Shown here piece after piece: positions 40,654-51,419 of a stretch of DNA of 64,000 nucleotides. This DNA is from Astrocystis sublimbata (lineage: Eukaryota > Ascomycota > Sordariomycetes > Xylariales > Xylariaceae). A program made the position numbers and the translations under genes. Under the pieces are notes generated by a model, which searched no databases, was not told the origin of the DNA, and saw nothing but the letters and a program-made list of their open reading frames with translations. How positions within the stretch are numbered: the stretch's first letter is position 1; the number at the start of each line of letters is the position of its first letter. The stretch spans positions 434,001 to 498,000 of the forward strand of contig JAJNNY010000020.1 of NCBI GenBank assembly GCA_022453515.1. Direction: 5' to 3'.

Positions 40654-42389
40654 ATGTCCTTTACCGGGCTTGGCCTGACACTCGTCAAGTATGCGGCTCT
40701 CTTCCTTATGCCTTATGTAAGTACGCTTCCACGTTGCGACCATGACCTAAAGAAATACGGCGAGTGCGACAACTATCCTCTCCACCCTCGCCCTCAGGGC
40801 TGACAAGTCTCCAAACAGGTCCTGCCATGCGACATGGCCCAAACAAGCTGGTGTTCAGTTCACCAAAAGCCTTGCAAGGTGACTACAGTGCTACCCGTTG
40901 CTACGCTGGGCGGCGTGGGCTAACTCTACCAGATATCTACAACAATGACCGTGTCACAAAGTCGCATGTCTATGAGCTTACAGTAGCATCGGGTAAACCG
41001 AGCATCTTCAACACCATCAACCGGCAGAGTCATAGAGAGAAGCGCAAGCTTATCGGACAGGCCATCACGGACAAAGCCATGCGCTCCTTCGAGCCGATTA
41101 TGCTTGAGCAAATTGACATTTTCATCGAACAGCTACGGTTGGCATCTGCGCCGACGTCAGGTTCCAGCAATCCACTGCCGCTTAATATGACCGATCTCAC
41201 AAAGCGGTTAGGTGCAGATATCGTAGGCCATCTTGCTTTCGGCTACGCGCTTAACATGCAGACCGACCCGACAAATCGGTTCCTTCTTCGCGGGCTTGCT
41301 ATCGGCACGTATCAGAATAATAGCTTTATGCAGTTCCCATTGCTGAAAAAGCTAGGGCTGCACAAGCTGGTCCCTCTTATCGCGGGTTACTCAGCACGCA
41401 TGGAATACATGAACTTGCTGCAGAAAATGATCACCGTACGCCTGTCAAAGGAAAAATATGCCAAGAACGACTTGTATTCTTTTGTCGTTGACCATCTTGA
41501 TGCTGATGGCAGCAAAAATGGGGTCAAGACCGGCGAGCTATGGTCCGAGGCCCTGTTCTTCTTTCCAGCAGGTAAACATCACGCTTCCCCGTTCATCCCT
41601 TGATCCTCCATTTTCCATCGTAGTATCCAATCAATGCCATCCAACGCCTACTGTCTCATTTCTATTTAGTACTCTTGAAAATACTATGTTCAATCTTCTC
41701 GATTTGAAAATTTATGCTGAGCTTGATACACAGGCGGCGATACCACGACCACGACCTTGAGTGCTTTATTTTTCTACCTCGCACACTATAAGAACGTGTA
41801 CGATGAGCTAGCCACAGAGGTACGCCGTACCTTCGAAAGCGAAGCCAGCATTCGCGGTGGTCCCAAGCTAGCAAGCTGCCGATATCTCAGAGCCTGCATC
41901 GAAGAAGCGCTTCGTCTTTCGCCGCCAGTGTCAGGCACTCTTTGGCGGGAGTTGTATTCGGACGAAGCAACCAAGGGCCCCTTGGTAGTTGATGGCCATG
42001 TGATACCACCCGGCGTTCAAGTAGGTGTGAGCCTCTATGCTCTGCATCATAACGAGGAGTACTTTGACGACCCATTCGCATTCCGTCCTGAGCGCTGGCT
42101 CACTGAGAATCGCGACGATCTGAACCGCATGGCTTCGGCCTTTAACCCCTTCTCCATGGGGGCAAGGGGATGTGCTGGTAAGGCCATGGCGTATTTGGAG
42201 GCGAGTCTGGTGATGGCTAAGACCATTTGGCGGTTCGATTTTATGTTGGCTCCGGGAAAGCTGGGCCAGGCAGGTGTGGCGAGTGAAAGCTCTCGTGGGA
42301 CAGAGGTCCCTGTGGAATTTCAGCTCTATGACACCTTTGGTTCGAGACACGATGGGCCGAATATAATCTTCTACGAAAGAGATGTTTGA
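40654..42389 (+). CDS. Cytochrome P450 with shortened N-terminus
   Basis: Haem-thiolate monooxygenase. A frame-consistent model is 40654-40720, 40819-40878, 40933-41571, 41734-42389, coding 473 residues. Visible motifs are I-helix AGGDTTTT (joined across the third intron), EALR (ExxR), FRPERW and the haem loop FSMGARGCAGK, with the Cys codon at 42171-42173. The first exon gives a hydrophobic anchor (TLVKYAALFLMPY). The proline hinge and helix A to beta-1 region, about 50-60 residues in relatives, are missing: the sequence jumps straight to MRHGPNKLVFSS. The first donor used here (gtacgc) is weaker than the adjacent gtaagt, which would break frame. So the gene may be 5'-damaged and inactive. 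Degraded gene relics follow downstream. Confidence 0.8.
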
Positions 42390-42903
42390 ATACAACACGA
42401 ACCCGGAAGTCATTATCAGGCATGAGCGAAGAGTAAAGAAACATCGGATAGCGCAGATAAGCATGTTATGTTTTGACATGGGAGTACATGCAGAGTACCT
42501 CCTTCCCTCTGGTCACTCATTTACAATCAAACTCTCTAGTAGCAACAAACCAGCTTTTGGTCGTAATATCTCACGAAAAACACATTGTTACTGTTTTAAA
42601 CATGTTAAGGTTATGTTTGCTCGTCACTTACCCAAAGAGAAAAGTACTTCAGGGGGAACAATGCCTCACCTTCGCCTTTCCCTAGTCTTCGACTGTTTTC
42701 ATATTGTCAAATCCCAACCCCCCATTGGTGACGTTATGGCGTGTCCTAAGGCTCGTACCGAGTCTCACGTCGCAGTATCTCCTGCTCCAGAACTCGGTCC
42801 CGATATTTACACAAACTCCAGGTAGGGCTGTGCAATCCCAGACCCCCCCCTTCCGCCCCCCTTAACTGAGCCTCAAAGCTTAACACGTTTTGACCCCAGC
42901 CCG
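42390..42903. other. Intergenic
   Basis: About 500 bases after the P450 with C-rich homopolymer runs near 42840-42915. A 147-codon plus-strand frame at 42382-42825 overlaps the P450 stop and shows no recognisable domain. Confidence 0.4.
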
Positions 42904-43275
42904 TTGACCCCCCATGGAGGACCTCGCCCGGCTTTCGGCGGGGTTCAAATATCACAGGCCTTGTCAGCAACCTGTGCTACCGCACCAGATACTTTCCAGC
43001 CCTTTCAATCCCAATCATCGTGCCTGACGCCCGCCAAAGGAAACGAGAAAATCGTCTACTACGTCGAGAGAACTTCGGAGGGGCGGACTTTCCCGACCAG
43101 AGCCGTCCACGCCACGCAGGGAGCCAACTGCGTCTACGTTACGGCCATTTCCCTCCAGATCGACAAGTGCCGGCAGCGCACACCTGGCGTACGCCTCGGA
43201 CGAGTTCTCCTTCGGGCCCGCCCTCGCTGCGAATCCAGTCGTCATAGGAGAGGGGGATCGGAGGGATGCGTTCTG
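42904..43275 (+). pseudogene. Acyl-CoA thioesterase (hotdog, TesB-type) relic
   Basis: One frame reads FGGVQISQALSATCATAPDT and then KIVYYVERTSEGRTFPTRAV followed by HATQGANCVYVTAISL, a clear match to the first hotdog domain of acyl-CoA thioesterase II-type proteins. After about 43165 the similarity jumps by one base to another frame, which reads AHLAYASDEFSFGPALAANP, like the second hotdog domain, and then stops at TAG near 43288. The roughly 100 residues normally between the two parts are missing, and no upstream start region was found. So this is a truncated, frame-broken copy. Such thioesterases often sit in fungal fatty-acyl or specialised-metabolism clusters, consistent with the neighbouring damaged P450. 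Confidence 0.7.
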
Positions 43276-43362
43276 GCGCGACGGATGTTCTTAGACATGG
43301 GGGCACGATGGTCTTTTCTGGCTCGCAGGATGGCTTTGACCAGTGTCAAGGCCAAGATCTAG

Positions 43363-43805
43363 GTTCTAAATACCAGTAGAGAGTTAGTTGCACGCCTACC
43401 TTCATACAATGAATGGCTCAGATTCTTCCCTCAATACATCCCATTTTCCACTCTAGCCTTTCTAACGATCCCTGAGTACGTCGTAGAGAGTATTATAGCT
43501 GTTGCTTTCGGAGCAGACAACCCGTTTTGGCTGATAGGCCGTGCTGTCATTATTGCGGTCTCGATATCAGTTATCAACATCTGTATTCGAGTCCAACTCG
43601 CGGACCTGCTTGGCCCAGTCCAACCAGCCTGGTATCCCTAGGAAGGGAGCTCACATCTCTGCCTGCTGACCAACAAGCAGCGGCGAGGTCAATCCTCTCC
43701 CACGGCTTCAAGAGACAAATGATAGTCTTGGCAGCTTCTGCAGGAGCTCAGATTTCCTCTAGGTTTCTCTTATTCATGGCAAAGGCAGAAGATTGGGAGT
43801 CATGA
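43363..43805 (+). pseudogene. Fragment of a membrane (possibly MFS-type) protein
   Basis: From 43363 to the TAG at 43639-43641 a frame with no ATG encodes a strongly hydrophobic stretch (LAFLTIPEYVVESIIAVAFG, then IGRAVIIAVSISVINICI). A second, overlapping frame continues to about 43805 with LVSLGRELTSLPADQQAAAR and GFKRQMIVLAASAGAQ, which resembles C-termini of fungal MFS transporters. The switch of frame, the absence of a start and the missing N-terminal part suggest a decayed 3' fragment. The family call is tentative. Confidence 0.4.
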
Positions 43806-45601
43806 TATAAATAGATCTGGGTGGAATGTAGGCTAGGGGAGGAACTGGCGACCATGCGAGAGCTCTACCGATTCAAAAGACGTCGTCGTCCGTTGATAAT
43901 TCCGGATTCCCCAGCCGGAGTTGTCTGTCACGACGCATTCCACCTTGATACAAAAATAGGCATCACAGGAATGATTTTGAGACAGAACCAATCTGACCAA
44001 CCTGATACCCGCTAAGAAACTTAAACCGTTGTTGGATGTCTCGTGACAGCAACTGCAATTCTGCTGTGTGAGAAGGGCCAGCGCATGGCCGAAAAAAGCT
44101 GGAGTTGTCTCAGGTGTTGGTTAGGGATCTTGATGCCATAGGTTAAGCTCTTCGGCCCCGCCATCTTGGGCAGCCTATCAGAGCCTATGACGTGCCGGGC
44201 AGGGATTTATAGACAAACGCATTTTACATGCGCCTTTGTCCATGGGCTGGCTGGTACCTTATGGTTCGCCATGGTTTCTGCAGCTCTGGCAAGGGCGCGA
44301 GGAATTATTGGCTGAGCGTCTTCATTGTCAAAATGCAATATGCAATGCATTTTTCCACTTCGTTCGGTGTTGGTTTGCTTTCTCATCACGCGAGCGCATG
44401 CAGGTTTGTTCTCTGGGCTATGTTTTTACATGGACGCAAAATCTTGTAAGTCAGGTTATGGTCTAAATCCCTCAGTAAAAGATCATGGCCGTCCCGTCTG
44501 GTGAGGCAACGCGGCGGGTATTATTCCTCGGCAGCAGAGCACGGCAGCTCTGCCTGCCCCGCGTTCTTGGGCAAAGCTTAAAGCTGTTGGCGGCTTGGGC
44601 TGGGTGTTACCTACCTGCTTTGTCTTACCCGAGCTGAAGGGACCGCTAGTACGAAATGGGCAGTAACAGCCCTGTTTCAGGCTTTCATCCGCCCTCCTTT
44701 CAGCAGCTGTTCCGCCGGGCGGTGTACCAACGAACTGGGCCCGTTTGCTATGGGTAGGTAGGCGGTCGCAAGCTCGTTTACACATTCATTGTGTTATAGC
44801 ACAATGGCTATGAAACACGAAATTTTAAATTATTGATCAGTGCAAGTATGATTTAAATGTAGAGAAAGCATCGTGTCTAAGGAAGATTATTGCACGAATT
44901 ATCTTGATTATTCGCTGAGACTATAACTTTAATGTAGAACCAGCCTAGGGGCCGGGTGATTTAATAATAATAAGCGCTCCAGGTTCTATCTCTTGCCCCG
45001 CTACAGCATCTTTGTCTGTATGTAGTACAGGTATTCATCTCCGTTACCCGGCATGCTGGCGTGCCTTCCAAATTCCAAAGGGCAGTAACAACCTTAGCTA
45101 GCAGGTCAAGCTCGAACTGAAGAAGGTAGGTACATACCTAATGTACTTAAGCCCCTAGCAGGTAACCTTGTAATTCTCGAACAGGTCATCAACACCTCCA
45201 CGAACCATCCTCGCCATCCCTCGTCATCCACCCAGCGGCAGCGCCAGCTCAGGCTGGAATCGGGGATTGCACACTCCACCCTTTTCCGGTGAAGCTTCCA
45301 GGTTTATTTGAGTTTCAGCTTTGAGCTGTTCCACGGAGCTATTTGGTCTACCTACATTCCGTCGCCGTTGTTGTCGTCGTCTACTGCCTTTCTGTCTCTC
45401 CCTTTGTCCTCTACACACACACACACACCACACATACACACGACTCGTGCCCACGCTTGTGCGCCGTGGGTAGCAGCAGATCCCCCAGCTGATTACCGAT
45501 TACCTTACCTCGGTCTGCCGATCAACGGGCCCATCCGTTCTCCTGGGTCGCCTTTGGTCTCCAACCCTAGACACAAGACACAGCCAACCAACCAACCAAC
45601 C
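43806..45601. other. Intergenic, upstream of the phosphatase
   Basis: About 1.8 kb. The left part (to about 44020) may be further relic sequence. Around 44810-44960 it is AT-rich. The right part should be the phosphatase promoter and leader, with CA-rich simple sequence at about 45410-45440 and CCAA repeats just before the ATG. Confidence 0.4.
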
Positions 45602-47204
45602 ATGGACCATCTCACCGCGCGCTTCCGGCGCAGCAGAAAGGCAACGCCTCACCCAGTGTCCCTAACCACGACCATACCTCCGACTGTCACTGCGATTCCG
45701 ACAGACCATCATCATCATTCGCCAGCCTCCCCGACCCCTGCTGACCCCAAGACCGCCCTGCCATCCCTCTCCATCAACACCACCCCTGCTACCACGCCGC
45801 CCGGCTCCAGCCATACGAATACATCCCACAGCCTGATGCCCAAGTCTCCTCTCCGCAGCTTCAATCAATTCCGAGCTGCTCATAAAAGAGCACGGTCGCC
45901 CGCACCGCTGCTTACCCAGCTCCCCTCCACCACCACCACGACAACGACCCATCCCGACTATCCCCAGGACCACCCGCCGACGCCATCTGAAAGGGCCATG
46001 AGCCAGCTACCGCCCTTCCTGCGGCTCTCCGACGAGAGCGTCGACGCCAAGTTCCAAGAGCTGCAGTGGCTCGAGCGCATGCGCAACCAACAGAGCATCC
46101 AGAACCCCTCGCCCACCTTCCAGTTCGCCCGTGTCCTATCGCCCGAGACTAAGATCCTCGACCGTTACGCCAACATCCAGCCATGGGCCAACAACCGCGT
46201 CCGCCTCACCGTGCCCGACGGCAAGCTCGACTACATCAACGCCTCTCCCATCGCCTCGCCCTCTCCCACCCGACCCGACACCCGCCCCGTCTTCAGGTAC
46301 ATCGCCATGCAGGGGCCCAAGTCCAACACGGTCGAGCACACCTGGCGCATGATCGCCGAGCTGAAGAACCCCGTCGTCATCGTCATGCTCACCGACACCC
46401 ATGAGGGCCACATGGAGAAGTGCTTCCCCTACTTCCCGCGCGAGCCTCGCACCGACGGCATCGACGTTGGCGAGGCCGATGAGTTCGAGGACGGGTTCCG
46501 CGCCCGCGTCACCTGCATCAGCAACGAGGAGAGACAAGACGGCGCCATCCAGATGCGCAGGCTGAACCTTCACGTGCACGGCCAGGACACGACCGTCTGG
46601 CATCTTCTGTACCGCAAATGGCCTGATTTCGGGGTGCCCAGAGTCGAGGACCACGACAGCTTCTTCGAGCTGATGAAGCTGTCTCGGGAGCTGAACACCA
46701 AGACCGACAACCCCCGCATCATCCACTGCTCCGCTGGCGTGGGCCGAACCGGCACCTTCATCACCTTGGAGACCCTGATGCGTGACGTGGACGAAGGCGC
46801 CATGGACAACCTGGACCAGGAGATGAAGGAATACAACGACGACCTTGTCTTCCGGACTGTAAACTATCTGCGCGAGCAGCGACGCACCATGGTGCAAGCG
46901 GACAGCCAGTACGCCTTCATCTACACGGTGCTACGTCGGCATTGGATGGAGAGGCACGGTCTCCTCGAAAACGCCTCGGAGAAGGGGCCCGCGTCCAAGA
47001 GGTTAGAGGTTTCTCATGATCCCTTCGTCGAGCACACCCATTAACGTTTGTCTCTCAAGAAAATTCAGCGCTCCGTTCAACAAGACCACGTTTGGACAGG
47101 TGCGCAAGTCACGTCGCCCAAGGTCACCACCAAGGCCTGTCGACACCGATAGTAGCGATGATTCAGCGCCGGGTGGTGCACCTCTACACACGCCTAAAGA
47201 ATGA
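45602..47204 (+). CDS. Protein tyrosine phosphatase (classical PTP, Pyp1/Ptp-like)
   Basis: Dephosphorylates phosphotyrosine, in fungi often on stress-activated MAP kinases. Exons 45602-47001 and 47060-47204 give 514 residues. The N-terminal 130 residues are Ser/Thr/Pro-rich and likely disordered. The phosphatase domain follows, with substrate loop NRV, the WPDFGVP acid loop and the P-loop HCSAGVGRTG (catalytic Cys376); QADSQY is the Q-loop. Without splicing the frame stops at 47044. I prefer the 58-bp intron (gttaga...tcaag, with branch-like attaac), because the following frame (KFSAPFNKTTFGQVRKSRRP and an acidic tail to 47204) reads like real protein. The donor is not consensus, so both C-termini are possible. 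The start follows a CCAACCAACC leader; the upstream open frame has simple-sequence character. Confidence 0.9.
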
Positions 47205-48011
47205 TACCAAAACATCAGCATCAAGGCCGTGAGATGTGAGACGGCGACATCTTTGGCAAAGCCACCGGGAAAATCATATTTGTGCAGCTTCAGGCCTGCT
47301 AGGGTCTTGTGATGGACACATAGCGTTTACGGCATTGGTCATTCATTTGCATCGTTTTTGCCTCTCCCATGGCCCCCATAACAAGAGCATGGATTATTGG
47401 CAACCCGACATGGCATGGCATACACCACAGAGAAAACTGCATTGCATTGCATGGGCGATTGGGAATATGTTTTTTGTTTTTGCGGTTTTTCGTTTTAGGC
47501 GATTTGTTTACGAGACGAAGCTGAGGAGAGGGGGCCGAGTGGCTTTCATCCTCGCACACTCACACAAGCAATACCACATTTGAGCAGGAGTAACGGGGAA
47601 AATGGTGGCGTCTGATAGAGGGGACAAACTGAATCATTCACGCTGAGATAGACTGAACTCGTTTCGAGATACCCCCTGTTGCACATGTTTTACTGGAATA
47701 GATGAAGGGAGACAAGACAGACAGACATGAAAAAAAGAAAGGAAGGAAGGGAAGACATAGTCTCTTGCCTCTTTTAATACCGATTTTGCCATTATTAGGC
47801 TATTTTTCATCTTGACTTGCTGAATTAAGGCTTTGGCTGCAGCTATCTGTGGACTTACTTGCCTTGTTTTGAAATGTTGTGATAGGCTAAATAGGTACTG
47901 AGAAGTTGTGTTTCGGAATCAAGTGATGAAAATAAGTTAGATGCACATGCGACTCAAGGCAGTGAAGGGTTTGGCCTGTAAATATGACGAAGGCCATAGG
48001 TACTCTCATAC
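47205..48011. other. Intergenic between convergent genes
   Basis: About 800 bases with the 3' ends of the phosphatase and the DUF427 gene. An A/G-rich tract lies at about 47725-47757. No gene is supported. Confidence 0.45.
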
Positions 48012-49034
48012 TTATACGATGTTCAAGACATAACGACTCATAAAATGTCCTGTCCCCTTTAAAAAATAACACTGATCCCCTCCTTCCACCTGCTCATCAA
48101 TTACAGAATACGGCTTCGGCCGCTCCAACATGACCCCATCAAGCTCGATATCGACCTTCTCGTTGTAGAAACACAGACACCCCGCTATGGCGGCGCATTC
48201 GGGCTTCGGATTCGTGTAGTACCAGGCAACGTCCTTCAGCCTCTCCTCCTCGCCTCCGCCCCCAAGCACGACATCGTAATACCCTGCCTCTCCCTTGTAC
48301 GGACACCCTGTGACTGTCGCCTCCCCGCTCTCAGTCTTGCTTGCTTTTAGGAATCTGCCGTCGACACTTGTTGGGGGGAGGTAGAAGCGTACGGGGAGCC
48401 CGGTTTCGTAGAGATGGAATGAGGAAGGGGAGGATGCGATTTCGATCCCGGAGATGAGGATGCGGATTGGCCGGGACGAGAACACGACGTCGATCCGCTT
48501 GAAGGGGTCTTTCGGGTGGATCGTGATCCGCGAATCTTCTTCGTACCATTCCACGGCGGAGAAGTCGAGGCGCACGTGGTTCAGGAGGGGTTCGGTATTG
48601 GGTGACTGGGGTATGTGGGGGTAGCGCGCGCGTAGGGCGGAGTGGAGGAAGATTGTTGCTATTTTGGAGGTGTCTGGCTCTGACTCTGGGTTTGGATTTG
48701 GATTTGACTCTGGGCTTGGGTTTGGAGACGTCAACAAAGAGAAAGCGTAGCCGTCGTCCTCGTCGTCCTCAAGGGTAATTTTTTGGGCCTGAGTGTAGTT
48801 GAGCACGCCTGGCGCGAAGGCGTCGAGTGGCAGGTAGTACGTTGGGTAGCGCGCGTGCTCCCATACGTATAGCGCCGAGGTGGTGTCGGCGATGACGACG
48901 CCGTCGAGACGGCAGCGGATCCGCTTTGGAGAGGCCGGGAGGGTCTTTACGGGCCCGTCCTCCAGGATGCCCAGCGCGTGGGAGTGGAGGGCGGAGAATT
49001 TGTTGAAGGGGAATTTGTTGAGGGCGGGTGGCAT
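48012..49034 (-). CDS. DUF427 domain protein
   Basis: Single-exon gene of 340 residues. DUF427 proteins are small beta-rich folds of unknown biochemical role found in bacteria and fungi, and this one looks like a two-copy protein. The first copy has RCRLDGVVIADTTSALYVWE and YPTYYLPLDAF. The second has ETGLPVRFYLPPTSVDGRFL and TGCPYKGEAGYYDVV, then DVAWYYTNPKPEC and EKVDIELDGV, all diagnostic. The linker has a Pro/Asn/Ser/Glu repeat (SPESNPNPNPESEPD). The frame ends FMSRYVLNIV; no splice signals suggest otherwise. No signal peptide is seen, so it is likely cytosolic. It is divergent from nothing close; the decarboxylase-like gene lies upstream on the same strand. Confidence 0.88.
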   Translation of the reverse strand: MPPALNKFPFNKFSALHSHALGILEDGPVKTLPASPKRIRCRLDGVVIADTTSALYVWEHARYPTYYLPLDAFAPGVLNYTQAQKITLEDDEDDGYAFSLLTSPNPSPESNPNPNPESEPDTSKIATIFLHSALRARYPHIPQSPNTEPLLNHVRLDFSAVEWYEEDSRITIHPKDPFKRIDVVFSSRPIRILISGIEIASSPSSFHLYETGLPVRFYLPPTSVDGRFLKASKTESGEATVTGCPYKGEAGYYDVVLGGGGEEERLKDVAWYYTNPKPECAAIAGCLCFYNEKVDIELDGVMLERPKPYSVIDEQVEGGDQCYFLKGTGHFMSRYVLNIV

Positions 49035-49836
49035 TTTTCTTTTCTTTTCTTTTTTGGATTCTGGGTTCTGGGTTCTGAACTGGGGACTATCTGTGTGTGT
49101 ATGTGTGTGGATGGGTTGGTGTTTGGATTTATTGGTAGTGTATTTGGGACGATGACGAGGATGGCGATGGTGATGATGATGGTGGTAAGTTACGATAGGT
49201 ATGTCACTAATGTTGTATTAGTCAAGTCCGGTGCCTTGGCATCATCCGGGGAAGCAGACCCAAGATGTCGGGTCGGTCGGGTTCGGCAGGATCCGCGCGC
49301 GGGGTAAGTGGGCGGTGGATGTAACCTTGAATGAACCATGACGACGTATGGAGGAGATGAGATCTCGCTTACTTACATGGGTTGCTTTTCTTGTTTTGCC
49401 TTTATCTCTAACAGAGGAGCAACAATTAGGTACAAGGAAGGTTTATTAAATAAATTGTTAAATGTACCTGTACATCTTTCTATCAATGCAATTTGTATTT
49501 CAGTGACGTATCTAGTAAGCGGTGATCTCATGGATGTAGCAGGTAAGGGTTATAGCTCTACTATACTAGTACTACCTAGTTAGTATATGATGAAACTAAT
49601 ACTATATTGAAAGACCACCTGGGCAGGCGAATATTATTCATGCTGGATGGGGACATATTGACTTCTGCACTCATCCAGCATGTTTCTCAGAAACACATAA
49701 CTACTATAGTATCATCATGTCGTCGAGCACTCACTCCCACAATTGCGAAAAGGACCCTTGACATTACCCAACAAGTACCTACCTACCTACATACCTACCC
49801 AGGTCCTCTAAGTCATTACTATTATCTATCTACCTC
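49035..49836. other. Intergenic
   Basis: About 800 bases with the DUF427 promoter, GT-rich simple sequence near 49095-49140 and CTAC-rich simple sequence near 49775-49800. No gene was recognised. Confidence 0.45.
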
Positions 49837-51419
49837 CTAGTCCGATGCATACGCATAAGCCAGCGCGGACCGGACGGGCAGATTCCCCTCAGCTATCTCC
49901 GGGCTCGACTCACTGACCCAGGCCAGCTTGACGCTCTTTTCGAAAAGCAGGCAATGCGTCGAGCCGCCGTGGTGGAACATGCCGACTTCCTCTCCCTTTT
50001 CAACGGCGATGGGAAGGGCTCCTCGGAACTTCTCGCTGATCTCGCACGTTGATACGTCGGCCATGCCCACGTAGACCGCTGCTACGAGACCGACGATGGG
50101 GTCTTTGGTGTCGATGACTGGGAGGTAGGTTAGTAAGTAAGTAAGTTAACAAGTGAGGAAGGACTCGGCGTCGGTGATTGATTGTCGTTTTTGAGCGCCA
50201 ATTCGTGGGTTGTGAAGGTTTCATGCGCAATTCTTCGTCACCACAGGGGGGGACGGCTGTGAATGCGGACAAAAGGCATCTTATCGAAGAATAATAACTT
50301 ACTTAACACAGCCCGCGTCGCGACATGGCAAATATAACCCTGAGCGCGATCCGGGCCCGCGGTATCACGGCCATACAAACTGCCGAACCCCGTAATCGTC
50401 GGCTCCGAGAAATACGTCCCGTCAATGACCCTCGCATATACAACATCCCCCGACACGGGCGAGTTCCAGCGATGGTACGACGTCGCGCTCAGGAAGGCCT
50501 GGTAGACGGTTCCGCCAACGAACTTGGCCGTGTACTCCGGTACATCGCCGCCGAGCATCTCAGCAACCGAGTACGGCTGCCCTTTCAGCCAGAAACTGTC
50601 ATATTCCTTTATTTTCATCTGCCGCGCAAACGGCTTCGATTCACATGAGTTGACGATCCATTTCGGGTCGGCGGGTGCGAAGACGGGTCGAACGGCATCC
50701 ATGTTTCGGAACCTCCTGACAAAGAAATCGTCCCAGGACGTGAAGCCCCAGTGCGCCGGGTCTTTTTCAGGGTCGCATTGGAAGAGTTGCTGAAAAGTGA
50801 GATGTTGCTGCGCGCCCTCGATATTGGTGGTGTCCTCGATGGCCTCCAGCGCCGCCTCGCTCAACCATCCGTCTCTCCCAGTAGTAACCACATACAGCGA
50901 CTTCGCCGTCATAAGGATATTATCTCTCCACGTATTCAGAATCGCCTTAAGCTTCTCATTGACCTCCGGCTCGAGAAAAAACGCATACCCGCTCGCCGTA
51001 GACATGGGCCAGTCGAGAATCGCATTGAACGGGAACCCGATCAGGCCTCCTTTGGATTCCGCCAGGCTCCATTGCGGCGCCTTGCTCTTGACGATCAGGT
51101 CCATCGCGTCGAGCAGCTCTTCGTAGTCCCAGATCTCCCTCGTGCCGGTCGGGTCCGTCAGGTACGGCTCCTTGTGCGGGACTTCGTCTAGCATGGCCGC
51201 CGCTAGCATGCGAAGGCGCGCATTGCTCTTCACGAGAAGGTCGAGGGCCTGGATGCTTTTGGCCCGGTCTGAGGCTGGTCGCGACCCCTGCGCCCGCAGT
51301 TCCTTGATCAGTTCTCGGGTCCATTGGATATGCACCCGCGGATCGCTGGGGAGCCAGCCGCCGGTGCGGCTGGAGTGGCCTTGGCGGTGGCGGATGGCGA
51401 TGGCTTTGGTTGCTGTCAT
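49837..51419 (-). CDS. Phosphatidylserine-decarboxylase-family enzyme (pyruvoyl-dependent, PsiD-like class)
   Basis: Exons on the minus strand: 51419-50303 and 50117-49837, with a 185-bp intron; the protein is 465 residues. The N-terminal region (WLPSDPRVHIQWTRELIKEL, then NARLRMLAAAMLDEVP and GFPFNAILDWPMSTASGYAF) is the extension found in soluble fungal decarboxylase-like proteins that include the tryptophan decarboxylase PsiD. The catalytic domain follows, with WGFTSWDDFFVRRFR and NSPVSGDV. The autocleavage motif is GGST with Ser425 (FHHGGSTHCLLFE), in place of LGST or GGSS; Ser425 should become the pyruvoyl group. There is no membrane anchor or signal peptide, arguing against mitochondrial phospholipid synthesis. 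The substrate may be an aromatic amino acid; this is inference. Confidence 0.9.

Noticed and set aside
42382..42825. 147-codon plus-strand frame after the P450
   Set aside because: It overlaps the P450 stop and has no family resemblance or coding pattern.
46136..46897. 253-codon minus-strand frame inside the phosphatase gene
   Set aside because: It is antisense to the conserved PTP domain and has a composition typical of a GC-rich shadow.
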